A stretch of DNA of 64,000 nt from NCBI GenBank assembly GCA_043804635.1, contig JAZDIU010000005.1, positions 22,460 to 86,459 on the forward strand, written 5' to 3'. Origin of the DNA: JAZDIU01 sp043804635. Lineage in GTDB: Bacteria; Chloroflexota; Dehalococcoidia; Dehalococcoidales; UBA2162. The notes under the pieces were generated by a model. It did not search any database. It worked only from the letters and a program-made list of their open reading frames with translations, and was not told the DNA's origin. This document shows, in pieces, positions 48,332-56,549 of this stretch. How positions within the stretch are numbered: the stretch's first letter is position 1; every line of letters starts with the position of its first letter. The translations under genes and the position numbers were made by a program.

Positions 48332-49768
48332 CTATTCTCTTACTGGCTTGCATTTCCAGAAGTAGTTATGAACGCCACGGGAAAAGAATATTTTTCTAAA
48401 AGTCATCTCGACACCCATACCTACTTTACATTCCGCTGGGTCGCGGTCGGTCATCTCGAAGGCACCTCTGCCCCCGCCTTCAAAATCAACGACAGTCAGA
48501 GTATTGGGCGGGTCCTGGCTTAGAGCCAGAAAGTCGTGGCTAAAGCTGGCAACCTTACCCTTCTTGTCAGCGAAACGATACGGGTCGAATTGGTCTCTAG
48601 AACCGCAGTCCACACAGATGTGTGCCCGTGTAGACTGATTAGTCAGGAACAACTGCGGGGTGCCGCACACTTTACACTTAACGCCGTAAAGAGGCAGCGC
48701 CGAGCGATGTTCTCTCCAGAGAGAAGCCATAGAGGACGGCGATTTTTCCGGACGTGCCTGCGCCTCCAGCGGGACTAATCCTCTCCAGCGAAGATATTTC
48801 TCATAATTATCGAGCGGCCTTTTCATTTGAAGGTGGCGCTTTATACCTCGTCTGTCTTTAACCTTGTTAATTTCCTCGGTCACTTTGAAGAGAATGGCAT
48901 CACAACCACTCCCATAGCTTATCAGGAGAATGCGGTCGCCGGCTTTGGTTCCTTCCAGAGCGCCGACCAGAACCATCAGAGGATGGGCTGCACCCGTATT
49001 GCCTACCGAGTCGAGGAGCGAGTCCTGAATTTGTTCCGGCTGCAGTCCTAACCGTTTGCCTAAATCGGCGTGCCGTCTACCATCGGATCCGTAAAAACAG
49101 ACTTTAGTGAGGTCTTTCGCAGTTAATTTGGCTTTTTTCAAAATTCCGGAGGCAGCTTCAACGGGAAACTTCATATAGCCTTCATCCAAGCCCCACCGGT
49201 CTTCCCAGTTACGGACGAACACATCGTCGTGAGCTCTCCATCTATCGGCGAAGTCTTCAGAGATGGTAAGAGTAGCTTCGACTTCGGCGACTACTCCATT
49301 TTTACCCAAGACAAAAGCAGCCGCACCATCGCCGAAGTTCTGCTCGTTTTCGCCAGCTGCACCCCCAAGACGCACGTCACTGGCGGTGACAACAACATTC
49401 CTGGCTGAGCCAGCATTTACGGCATCCAGAGCCGAAAGCATTGCGATAGTTCCCGCCCTGAGGCAGTTAGCAAAATCAGCCGTCTGAGCTTCGCGGCGAA
49501 TGTCCAGAGCCGTGGCGGCTATTGTGGCATTCTGCCTCTCCTTATAAGGTGCGCTGGTTGTTGCCAGATAAAGTGCATCAATCGTCTTAGTGTCGAGACC
49601 TTTAAGGCAATCGAGACCAGCCGCTACCGACATACTAACCGGGTCTTCATCGTAGTTGGCGATAGCTTTTTCTCCTGAGCCTCCGGGACGCCCCCACGCT
49701 TTATTAAGGACGCTTCTCGGCAATCGATAATATGGTATGTACGCCCCGTATGAAACAATTCCGGCCAT
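48332..49768 (-). CDS. HMG-CoA synthase-like protein fused to a DUF35 zinc-ribbon/OB domain
   Basis: A 478-residue fusion. Residues about 1-330 form a thiolase-fold domain like archaeal hydroxymethylglutaryl-CoA synthase: GIVSYGAYIPYYRL at the start, the nucleophile in DFANCLRAGTIAM (about 109), NTGAAHPLMVLVGAL and LLISYGSGCDAILF. After a linker, residues about 365-470 form a rubredoxin-like zinc ribbon (CKVCGTPQ and CVDCGSRD) plus an OB-like fold, the DUF35 pair. ATG 49768 is used; GGGAGG precedes it. In archaea DUF35 is a separate protein bridging thiolase and synthase. Polyketide or other acyl-condensing roles are alternatives. Confidence 0.88.
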   Translation of the reverse strand: MAGIVSYGAYIPYYRLPRSVLNKAWGRPGGSGEKAIANYDEDPVSMSVAAGLDCLKGLDTKTIDALYLATTSAPYKERQNATIAATALDIRREAQTADFANCLRAGTIAMLSALDAVNAGSARNVVVTASDVRLGGAAGENEQNFGDGAAAFVLGKNGVVAEVEATLTISEDFADRWRAHDDVFVRNWEDRWGLDEGYMKFPVEAASGILKKAKLTAKDLTKVCFYGSDGRRHADLGKRLGLQPEQIQDSLLDSVGNTGAAHPLMVLVGALEGTKAGDRILLISYGSGCDAILFKVTEEINKVKDRRGIKRHLQMKRPLDNYEKYLRWRGLVPLEAQARPEKSPSSMASLWREHRSALPLYGVKCKVCGTPQLFLTNQSTRAHICVDCGSRDQFDPYRFADKKGKVASFSHDFLALSQDPPNTLTVVDFEGGGRGAFEMTDRDPAECKVGMGVEMTFRKIFFSRGVHNYFWKCKPVRE

Positions 49769-49848
49769 TTCTCCTCCCAAAATTTAATATTTTTCTTCGG
49801 AGATACCGAATAAACCGCCGAATATTTTAACCGTTAGTCGCCTTAATG

Positions 49849-50562
49849 TCAACCTGCAGTCAAAGCTAGAGTGGTCTTAAGGTCAAGCTCAATGCCGGGA
49901 CCCATAGTAGTGGTCAACGTAGCCGACTTTACATATTGACCCTTGGCGCCACTCGGCTTAGCCTTCATTATCGACTCCACTATTGACGTCAGGTTACCCA
50001 TTAGCTTATCGTTCTCGAAACTGACCTTGCCTACGGGCATATGAATAATTGCCGTTCTGTCCAACTTGAACTCCGCCCGGCCTTTACGAGCGTCCTGGAC
50101 TACCCTAGGCAGGTCGTTAGCGGCAACCACCGTTCCCGACTTGGGATTGGGCATCAATCCTTTTCTACCTAAGATTTTGCCCAGCCTGCCTACCTTACCC
50201 ATCATATCCGGAGTAGCGATTGAGATATCGAAATCAACCCAGCCATCTTCAATCTTCTTAACGATTTCGTCCCCACCGACGAAATCAGCACCGGCCGATT
50301 CAGCTACCCTAGCGGCTTCTCCCTGGGCAAAAACAAGCACTCTTACCTTTTTCCCCAAGCCGTGAGGTAAAAGTGCAACACCGCGCACCTGCTGAGTCGC
50401 ATCCTTGGGGTCGATACCCATACGAAGATGGAGCTCAACGGTTTCATCGAACTTAGCGCGAGCCATCTTCTTAGCCAGGTCGATAGCTTCTTCCGGTGCA
50501 TACTGCTTGGTTTTATCTAATAGTTTAGCTGCTTCCTGATATTTTTTACCTTTGTCTGCCAT
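49849..50562 (-). CDS. rplA: ribosomal protein L1
   Basis: A 237-residue 23S rRNA-binding protein of the L1 stalk. It contains KFDETVELHLRMGIDPK, LPHGLGKKVRVLVFAQG, KILGRKGLMPNPKSGTV and the C-terminal TMGPGIELDL. The start follows the rplK stop with no gap (TAAATG), so translation is coupled. Next in the operon are two thiolase-superfamily genes rather than rplJ. Confidence 0.98.
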   Translation of the reverse strand: MADKGKKYQEAAKLLDKTKQYAPEEAIDLAKKMARAKFDETVELHLRMGIDPKDATQQVRGVALLPHGLGKKVRVLVFAQGEAARVAESAGADFVGGDEIVKKIEDGWVDFDISIATPDMMGKVGRLGKILGRKGLMPNPKSGTVVAANDLPRVVQDARKGRAEFKLDRTAIIHMPVGKVSFENDKLMGNLTSIVESIMKAKPSGAKGQYVKSATLTTTMGPGIELDLKTTLALTAG

Positions 50563-50988
50563 TTAACCCTCTATTCCAATGCCCATACTGAGGGCGGTAC
50601 CTTCGACGACCTTTACTGCGGCATCGATTGTGTTAGCGTTCAAATCCTTAGATTTAATTTTAGCTATCTCAAGGATTTTTTCGCGGGGAATCGTGCCGAC
50701 TGTTTCACGACCGGCTTTTCCGCTTCCTTTTTGGATATTCAACGCCTTCTTTATTAAGTCAGCGGCTGGCGGCGTCTTCGTCACGAATGTGAAAGTCCGG
50801 TCTTCGTAGATAGTTATTTCCGCCGGAATAACAGAACCGGCGGACCCTTTCGTCCGCTCGTTGTATTCCTTACAAAACGCCATTATATTGACTCCGTGCT
50901 GACCCAGAGCGGGACCCACCGGCGGAGCCGGATTAGCTTGCCCTGCTTGAATCTGGAGTTTAATTACTGCTTTTACTTTCTTTGCCAT
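50563..50988 (-). CDS. rplK: ribosomal protein L11
   Basis: A 141-residue protein of the GTPase-associated centre. It has KLQIQAGQANPAPPVGPALGQHGVNIM-type N-terminal domain sequence, the TFVTKTPPAADLIKKA segment and KSKDLNANTIDAAVKVVEGT at the C-terminus. Normal length; cotranscribed with nusG upstream and rplA downstream. Confidence 0.98.
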   Translation of the reverse strand: MAKKVKAVIKLQIQAGQANPAPPVGPALGQHGVNIMAFCKEYNERTKGSAGSVIPAEITIYEDRTFTFVTKTPPAADLIKKALNIQKGSGKAGRETVGTIPREKILEIAKIKSKDLNANTIDAAVKVVEGTALSMGIGIEG

Positions 50989-51009
50989 TTATAGCCACCT
51001 CACCAAAAA

Positions 51010-51543
51010 TTAAAGCTTCTCCACCTGTAAGAAATCGAGTTCAACCGGTGTCTCGCGCCCGAAAAGGGATAGGAGTACTTTAACTTTACCTTTTTCGGTG
51101 CTTATTTCATCCACAATACCAACGAAATCCGTAAAAGGGCCATCGGTAACACGTATGCTTTGCCCTTGTTTGAAACCAACTTTGACCTTGGGTGCTTCTG
51201 CCGACATCTGCTGCAAAATCTGACCGACTTCTTCTTCCCGCAGAGGAGTTGGCTTACCACCCCCACCCACAAACCCGGTGACTCCCGGTGTATTACGTAC
51301 TACATTCCAACTCTGGTCGCTTATCTTCATTTGAACCAGAATATAACCGGGCAATATTTTCTTCCGGATGAGACGCTTTTGACCGCCCTTAACCTCGACC
51401 TCTTCCACGGTTGGTATTTCTACCTTTGCCACCTCTTCCGCCGCATCCATAAGCTTGATACGCTGCTCCAGATTTTTCTTAACCCGCTCTTCATATCCGG
51501 AGTAGGTATGAATTACAAACCAGCTTTTTCCGTTCTCAGTCAC
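51010..51543 (-). CDS. nusG: transcription termination/antitermination protein NusG
   Basis: A 177-residue elongation factor. The NGN domain has WFVIHTYSGYEERVKKNLEQ and KKILPGYILVQM, then NTPGVTGFVGGGGKPTPL. A KOW domain has GQSIRVTDGPFTDFVGIVDE. The start is GTG, two bases after the secE stop. Typical secE-nusG-rplK order. Confidence 0.97.
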   Translation of the reverse strand: MTENGKSWFVIHTYSGYEERVKKNLEQRIKLMDAAEEVAKVEIPTVEEVEVKGGQKRLIRKKILPGYILVQMKISDQSWNVVRNTPGVTGFVGGGGKPTPLREEEVGQILQQMSAEAPKVKVGFKQGQSIRVTDGPFTDFVGIVDEISTEKGKVKVLLSLFGRETPVELDFLQVEKL

Positions 51544-51545
51544 GA

Positions 51546-51755
51546 CTAGCCACCTATTAATATATTAACCAGGCTGGTAAAGCCCAAATCGAGAGCTCCC
51601 AAAAACAGACCAGCCGCAACACAGACTATTAATACCAGAACTGTCAGATAAGTGGCTTCTCTTCTGCTGAGCCAGACTACCTTTTTAAGTTCAGCAATAG
51701 TCTCACTCAAGAACTGAAATCTTGAAGTGCCTGTGTTAGTAGTAGAACGCATCAT
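51546..51755 (-). CDS. secE: preprotein translocase subunit SecE
   Basis: A 69-residue single-span SecE. The amphipathic segment ETIAELKKVVWLSRREATYL precedes one membrane helix (VLVLIVCVAAGLFLGALDLGF). Size and position between rpmG and nusG are canonical. Confidence 0.93.
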   Translation of the reverse strand: MMRSTTNTGTSRFQFLSETIAELKKVVWLSRREATYLTVLVLIVCVAAGLFLGALDLGFTSLVNILIGG

Positions 51756-51776
51756 GATGGAACCATTCGGACTAGA

Positions 51777-51944
51777 CTATTTTACCTCCCGGTGTAGCGT
51801 ATGAGACTGACAACGGGGACAGTACTTCTTAAGCTCAAACCGTTGCGGGTCGTTCTTTTTATTCTTAGTTGTTGTATATGACCTCTCCCTGCATTCGGTG
51901 CAAGCAAGATGGATTATAGTCCTAGCGTCGCCTTTCTTAGCCAT
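51777..51944 (-). CDS. rpmG: ribosomal protein L33
   Basis: A 55-residue protein. It begins MAKKGDARTIIHLACTECRE and ends LHREVK. Two CxxC pairs (CTEC and CPRC) identify the zinc-binding form of L33. It starts 2 bases after the tuf stop and ends 21 bases before secE. No tRNA-Trp lies between rpmG and secE, unlike in many bacteria. Confidence 0.95.
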   Translation of the reverse strand: MAKKGDARTIIHLACTECRERSYTTTKNKKNDPQRFELKKYCPRCQSHTLHREVK

Positions 51945-51946
51945 AT

Positions 51947-53155
51947 TTACTCGATAATTTTACCGAAAGTCCCGGCACCGACGGTCCTACCGCCTTCGCG
52001 GACAGCGAAGCGCAAACCAGTCTCTATAGCAACCGGATAAAGCAATCTAATTTTCATCGTTATGTTATCGCCGGGCATAACCATTTCAACCCCTTCCGGC
52101 AATTCGATAGACCCGGTGACATCGGTTGTTCTGATATAAAGTTGCGGCTTATATCCGGTAAAGAACGGAGTATGCCGGCCGCCTTCTTCTTTAGTCAGGA
52201 CGTAAACTCGGGCTTCGGCGTAGGTATGCGGTTTAATAGAGCCGGGAGCCGCAATCACCATACCCCTTTCTATATCTTCGCGTTCGACGCCTCTCAGCAG
52301 AATACCGACGGCGTCGCCGGCTTCGGCATAGTCCAGCGTCTTATGGAACATCTCCATGCTGGTGGCTATCACCTTACGAGGCTCGTGATGCAGACCGACT
52401 ATTTCGACTTCTTCGCCGGCTTTAATCGTCCCTCTTTCGACCCTACCGGTAGGCACAGTGCCCCTGCCCTTGATACTAAAAACGTCTTCTACAGACATCA
52501 AGAAAGGCTGGTCTTTGGGTCGGGCCGGAGTCGGAATATAATCATCTACAGCATCCATCAGCTTCCAGATACGACCACACCACGGGCAATCTCTCTTACC
52601 GCAGCCGCAGTCGAGAGCTTTAGTGGCACTTACGCGCACGATAGGTATCTTATCTCCAGGAAATTCATATTTGGTTAATAGCTCTCTTAACTCGACTTCA
52701 ACCAGCTCGAGTAGTTCCTCATCTTCCATAGCGTCCACTTTATTGAGGGCAACTACCATAGCGGGAACCCCAACCTGATGGGAAAGCAGAATGTGCTCTC
52801 TTGTCTGCGGCATCGGTCCATCTGGGGCACTTACTACGAGGATGGCTCCATCCATCTGAGCGGCACCGGTTATCATATTCTTAATATAGTCGGCATGCCC
52901 CGGGCAGTCGACGTGGGCATAATGCCGTTTTTCGGTTTCATATTCGATATGGGCAATATCGATAGTCATGCCCCTGACTTTCTCTTCAGGAGCATTATCG
53001 ATACTGAAGAAGTCACGGAACTGCGTCGTTGTTCCAGGACCTTTGGACAACACCAGCGTTATGGCTGACGTTAAAGTTGTCTTACCGTGGTCGACGTGAC
53101 CGATAGTGCCCACATTAACATGTGGTTTAGTCCGCACAAATTTCTGTTTTGCCAT
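51947..53155 (-). CDS. tuf: elongation factor Tu
   Basis: A 402-residue translational GTPase that delivers aminoacyl-tRNA. G1 is GHVDHGKTT (residues 19-27), G3 DCPGHADY (83-90), G4 NKVD (138-141), and the switch II neighbourhood is intact. Between domain 1 and domain 2 there is an insertion with four cysteines, CGCGKRDCPWC (residues 183-193), a possible zinc-binding knuckle. It follows tRNA-Thr(GGT) by 19 bases in the same transcript. Confidence 0.98.
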   Translation of the reverse strand: MAKQKFVRTKPHVNVGTIGHVDHGKTTLTSAITLVLSKGPGTTTQFRDFFSIDNAPEEKVRGMTIDIAHIEYETEKRHYAHVDCPGHADYIKNMITGAAQMDGAILVVSAPDGPMPQTREHILLSHQVGVPAMVVALNKVDAMEDEELLELVEVELRELLTKYEFPGDKIPIVRVSATKALDCGCGKRDCPWCGRIWKLMDAVDDYIPTPARPKDQPFLMSVEDVFSIKGRGTVPTGRVERGTIKAGEEVEIVGLHHEPRKVIATSMEMFHKTLDYAEAGDAVGILLRGVEREDIERGMVIAAPGSIKPHTYAEARVYVLTKEEGGRHTPFFTGYKPQLYIRTTDVTGSIELPEGVEMVMPGDNITMKIRLLYPVAIETGLRFAVREGGRTVGAGTFGKIIE

Positions 53156-53174
53156 TAAAACCTCCTAATTTATA

Positions 53175-53247
53175 AGCCCACAAGCAGAATCGAACTGCTG
53201 ACCCCACCCTTACCAAGGGTGTGCTCTACCTGCTGAGCTATGTGGGC
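53175..53247 (-). tRNA. tRNA-Thr (GGT)
   Basis: On the minus strand GCCCACA/TGTGGGC acceptor, GCTC/GAGC D-stem, CACCC/GGGTG anticodon stem with loop TTGGTAA (anticodon GGT) and AGCAG/CTGCT T-stem with TTCGATT loop. CCA is not encoded. Confidence 0.96.
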
Positions 53248-53282
53248 ATATATTATACCGACTTTTATAGTTCGATGTAAAG

Positions 53283-53367
53283 TGGAGGGGGTAGGATTCG
53301 AACCTACGAAGCCCGTCAGGGCGGCAATTTTACAGACTGCTCCGATTAGCCACTCCGGCACCCCTCC
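53283..53367 (-). tRNA. tRNA-Tyr (GTA)
   Basis: On the minus strand GGAGGGG/CCCCTCC acceptor, anticodon loop CTGTAAA (anticodon GTA), a long variable arm GCCCTGACGGGC and the T-arm GTAGG-TTCGAAT-CCTAC. The long variable arm is the bacterial class II tRNA-Tyr form. CCA is not encoded. Confidence 0.96.
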
Positions 53368-53378
53368 CTCTGTTCCCC

Positions 53379-53451
53379 AGCCCGAGAGGGGATTCGAACC
53401 CACTAACCTTCCGATTACAAGTCGGTTGCGCTTCCATTGCGCCACTCGGGC
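53379..53451 (-). tRNA. tRNA-Thr (TGT)
   Basis: On the minus strand GCCCGAG/CTCGGGC acceptor, GCGC/GCGC D-stem, ACCGA/TCGGA anticodon stem region with loop CTTGTAA (anticodon TGT) and a T-loop TTCGAAT. The T-stem has a mismatch (GTGGG against CCCCT). CCA is not encoded. It is the first product of the tRNA-tuf transcript. Confidence 0.93.
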
Positions 53452-53477
53452 AACCTTCTGGCGCTCATTAAGAAAGT

Positions 53478-53506
53478 ATTATAGAGGAGGGGTGATATAA
53501 AGTCAA
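53478..53506 (-). promoter_or_regulatory. promoter of the tRNA-tuf-ribosomal operon
   Basis: On the minus strand TTGACT (53501-53506), a 17-base spacer and a perfect TATAAT (53478-53483), 27 bases before the first tRNA. The best sigma-70 type promoter in the window. Confidence 0.85.
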
Positions 53507-53551
53507 GCTAGGGAAGCTACCTACTTTAGATTTAGGATTTATGATTTAAGA

Positions 53552-53581
53552 TTGACAATTAGATATTAACCCAATTAAACT
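53552..53581 (+). promoter_or_regulatory. probable promoter of tldD
   Basis: TTGACA (53552-53557), 18-base spacer and TAAACT (53576-53581), giving a transcript start about 12 bases before the tldD ATG. AGGGTGA serves as ribosome binding site. Confidence 0.5.
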
Positions 53582-53599
53582 GGCATCATAGGGTGAAAT

Positions 53600-54973
53600 A
53601 TGGCAGATATTGCAGCGATTGGGCACGAGATAACTGAAACACTCAAAAAATTCAGTGCCGATTACATAGAAGTCCACCTCGAAGAGAGCCAGAGCAGTCA
53701 CATCGGCTATCGCGGGCGCGAGTTGGAATCTATCGACCGGACGGCTAGTACTGGCGGGAACGTGAGAGCTCTGGTCAAGGGCGGCTGGGGTTTTGTTAGC
53801 TTCAATAATTTCAGCGACCTTCCTGATAAAATAGAATCAGCCATTAGACAGGGGCGGTTGGTGGGTGGCGAGGAAATTAAGCTGGCTGAAGTAGCACCGG
53901 TAGTCGATATCGTCCCGAACCAGAGCAAGAACCCGGTGGTATTGCCATTATCTGAAAAGAAACGACTGCTGGATGAATATAACGAAGTCATCTGGTCTAC
54001 TCCTCACTTAAAGACATCAATCATCAACTATTCGGATAGTTATAAGAAGACCGTATTCATAAATTCGCCGGGCAGCTATATCGAACAGGAAAGAGCGGAT
54101 ATAGCCCTGCGCCTTTCGGCAGTCGCCGCCGAAGACAGCGAAGTCCAGCAATCAGGATTAAGCATCGGCAGCCGGGGCGATTTCGAGCAAATTAAAGGAC
54201 TCCACAAGCAAGCCGGGGAAATGGCGCGACGTGCCGTCGAATTACTCTCTGCCCGGCAGATAACGGGAGGCGAATACACCGTAGTCCTGGACCCGATTCT
54301 TGCAGGCGTTTTCGTCCACGAAGCTTTCGGACATTTATCCGAATCCGACTTCGTCTATGAGAACGAACGAATGCGTTCGATTATGACCCTAGGCAAGGAA
54401 TTCGGCAGTAAAGAGCTTAACATTATCGACTCGGCAGCTATGCCCGGGTTGAGAGGAAGCTTTAAATATGATGATGAAGGCGTGCCGGCAACTAAAACCT
54501 ACCTTATTAAAAAAGGTAAATTGACCGGGCGGCTACACTCCCGGGAAACCGCCGCCAAAATGAACGAAAAACCTACCGGCAATGCCCGTACCATCAACTA
54601 CCATTATGCTCCCATCGTTCGTATGACCAATACATATATCGAACCAAAGACGGCTTCTTTCGAAGATATAATCGGCGATATAAAAGAGGGGGTGTACGCC
54701 AAAAACTGGTACGGCGGCACTACCAGTATGGAGATGTTCACCTTCTCTGCCGGTGAAGTTTATATGATTCGCAACGGCAAGGTCGCCGAGCTATTGCGGC
54801 CGGTTGTACTTACTGGTAACGTTTTTAATACTCTCAAGAACATCGATGCTATCGGCAACGACCTCGACATGAACCAGGGCGGCGGCTGCGGCAAAGCCGC
54901 CCAATCGCCGTTACCGGTTTCCAACGGCAGTCCTCACATCAGAGTCCGCAACTGCCTTGTCGGAGGCAAATAG
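53600..54973 (+). CDS. tldD: TldD metalloprotease subunit
   Basis: A 457-residue catalytic subunit of the TldD/TldE protease, which trims peptides such as unfolded modified peptides and antitoxins. The zinc motif HEAFGHLSE (His about residue 239) is intact, and the C-terminal GGGCGKAAQSPLPVSNGSPHI segment is typical. The stop overlaps the tldE GTG by one base. Confidence 0.96.
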   Translation: MADIAAIGHEITETLKKFSADYIEVHLEESQSSHIGYRGRELESIDRTASTGGNVRALVKGGWGFVSFNNFSDLPDKIESAIRQGRLVGGEEIKLAEVAPVVDIVPNQSKNPVVLPLSEKKRLLDEYNEVIWSTPHLKTSIINYSDSYKKTVFINSPGSYIEQERADIALRLSAVAAEDSEVQQSGLSIGSRGDFEQIKGLHKQAGEMARRAVELLSARQITGGEYTVVLDPILAGVFVHEAFGHLSESDFVYENERMRSIMTLGKEFGSKELNIIDSAAMPGLRGSFKYDDEGVPATKTYLIKKGKLTGRLHSRETAAKMNEKPTGNARTINYHYAPIVRMTNTYIEPKTASFEDIIGDIKEGVYAKNWYGGTTSMEMFTFSAGEVYMIRNGKVAELLRPVVLTGNVFNTLKNIDAIGNDLDMNQGGGCGKAAQSPLPVSNGSPHIRVRNCLVGGK

Positions 54974-56274
54974 TGGAGAAAATCCTGGAGCAGGCTAAAA
55001 AGGTATCTGAAGAAGCCGAAGTTTATATGGTCTCTTCTGAAGAAACGCCCGTCCAGTTCGAGACAAATCGCTTGAAACATATTCAAAACAAGCAAAGCAC
55101 CGCTGTGGCTCTGCGTATCATCAGGCAGGGGAAAATAGGCTACGCCACGGCGACCAATCTGAATGATAGACAGAACCTGGTGAAAATGGCAAAAGAAACC
55201 GCCGAATTCGGTATGGAAGCTAAATTCGTGCTACCGTCTTTAATCTCTTATCCCAAAATCGAAGTATTCGACCCTAAAGTGGAGTCGGTCCCTATTGAAG
55301 GTATGGCAAAGCTGGGAGAAGGGCTGATAACCAAGCTCAGAAGCCATACTTCCGAACTTATCTGTCACGCCAGCGTAGCTAAAGGCACGGTCACAGTCCG
55401 AATTATCAACTCTCATGGCGGGCAGGCGACCTACAAACAAAGCTATTTTAGCCTAAGCGTCTGGGCTAATCTGATTCGTGGCACGGATATGCTTTTTGTC
55501 GGCGATGACCAGAGCTCTTGCCACCCGATAACTGAATCCGATACCGTGGCCGATGAAGTGCTCCGACAGCTCGAACAAGCCAAAGTTCGCGCTTCGGTCC
55601 CGTCCAAGTCTCTACCAGTGGTCTTTACTCCTCACGGGGTAGCCAGTGCTTTAGTCACTCCCTTGATGTCTGCATTCAACGGCAAAATTATCCTTCAGGG
55701 AGCTTCACCCATCGGCACTAAATTGGGGCAATCGGTCTTCGATGAAAAACTTTCGCTCTGGGACGACCCGACCATTGCCTACCGCCCGACCAGCCGTCCC
55801 TGCGATGACGAAGGTGTCCCCAGCCAGCGCACCCCTCTTATTGAGCAGGGAGTAGTTAAGAATTTCCTATACGACCTCCAGACAGCGGCGCTGGCAAATA
55901 CCAAGAGCACCGGCAACGGCAACCGAGGCGGCGGAAGATTACCCGCACCTTCGCCTACCGCTTTCGTTATCGCGCCGGGTAAGACTACCTTTGAAGAAAT
56001 GGTAAACGATATAAAGGAAGGACTCGTCGTTGAGGAATTAATGGGCGCCGAACAGGGTAATATCCTGGGCGGCGATTTCAGCGGCAACATTCTTTTAGGT
56101 TATAAAGTGGAAAATGGTAAAATTAAAGGTAGAGTAAAAGACACGATGGTTTCCGGGAATGTTTACCAGTTGCTTAAGAATATTACCGCCATCGGCAGCG
56201 ATGCTAGATGGGTTAGTGGATTTATTAATACGCCGTCACTGTATTTTTCGAGCGTTTCTATGGCGAGCAAATAA
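54973..56274 (+). CDS. tldE: TldE/PmbA protease partner subunit
   Basis: A 433-residue non-catalytic partner of TldD. It shares the fold (VQFETNRLKHIQNKQST, IVPNDPxxx-like GAEQGNILGGDFSGNILLGY) but lacks the HExxxH zinc motif at the corresponding position (FTPHGVASALVTPL). The start is GTG overlapping tldD. Together they form the heterodimeric protease. Confidence 0.95.
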   Translation: MEKILEQAKKVSEEAEVYMVSSEETPVQFETNRLKHIQNKQSTAVALRIIRQGKIGYATATNLNDRQNLVKMAKETAEFGMEAKFVLPSLISYPKIEVFDPKVESVPIEGMAKLGEGLITKLRSHTSELICHASVAKGTVTVRIINSHGGQATYKQSYFSLSVWANLIRGTDMLFVGDDQSSCHPITESDTVADEVLRQLEQAKVRASVPSKSLPVVFTPHGVASALVTPLMSAFNGKIILQGASPIGTKLGQSVFDEKLSLWDDPTIAYRPTSRPCDDEGVPSQRTPLIEQGVVKNFLYDLQTAALANTKSTGNGNRGGGRLPAPSPTAFVIAPGKTTFEEMVNDIKEGLVVEELMGAEQGNILGGDFSGNILLGYKVENGKIKGRVKDTMVSGNVYQLLKNITAIGSDARWVSGFINTPSLYFSSVSMASK

Positions 56275-56280
56275 ATTCTA

Positions 56281-56532
56281 ATGAAGTACGTTAAAAAACT
56301 ATTAAAGCTTATTTTAAATATTCTAGCGTGGCTAATAGCCATTGCTGGTCTGAACTTATTAGGGCTAGCTCTAATTGCCATAATTGAAAAGAAACTGGGG
56401 TATACCGCGTTCCTCACTTTTATTGGAATCGTCCTTACGGTTATCGGCATCAGTTATCTTGCCCAGTTAAATAGGGCTTTACCCCCTTTTAATAAAATCA
56501 CTTCCCTCTTTGATAAGGGGGAAAGGGACTAA
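56281..56532 (+). CDS. small two-helix membrane protein with repeat-derived tail (83 aa)
   Basis: Two hydrophobic helices (ILNILAWLIAIAGLNLLGLAL and FLTFIGIVLTVIGISYLA) separated by a short charged loop. The last 16 residues (PPFNKITSLFDKGERD) are encoded by a palindromic repeat (CCCCCTTTT...TTTGATAAGGGGGAAAGG) of the dispersed type, so the original 3' end may have been replaced. It lies 6 bases after tldE and 17 before the PAC2 gene. No function is recognised. Confidence 0.65.
   Translation: MKYVKKLLKLILNILAWLIAIAGLNLLGLALIAIIEKKLGYTAFLTFIGIVLTVIGISYLAQLNRALPPFNKITSLFDKGERD
56487..56529 (+). repeat. palindromic repeat at the 3' end of the small membrane protein gene
   Basis: CCCCCTTTTAATAAA followed by CCCTCTTTGATAAGGGGGAAAGGG in overlapping inverted arms. 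It has the look of the dispersed G/C-rich intergenic repeats elsewhere in the window but lies inside an open frame. Confidence 0.6.
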
Positions 56533-56549
56533 GTGAATAGGTTTACCTT

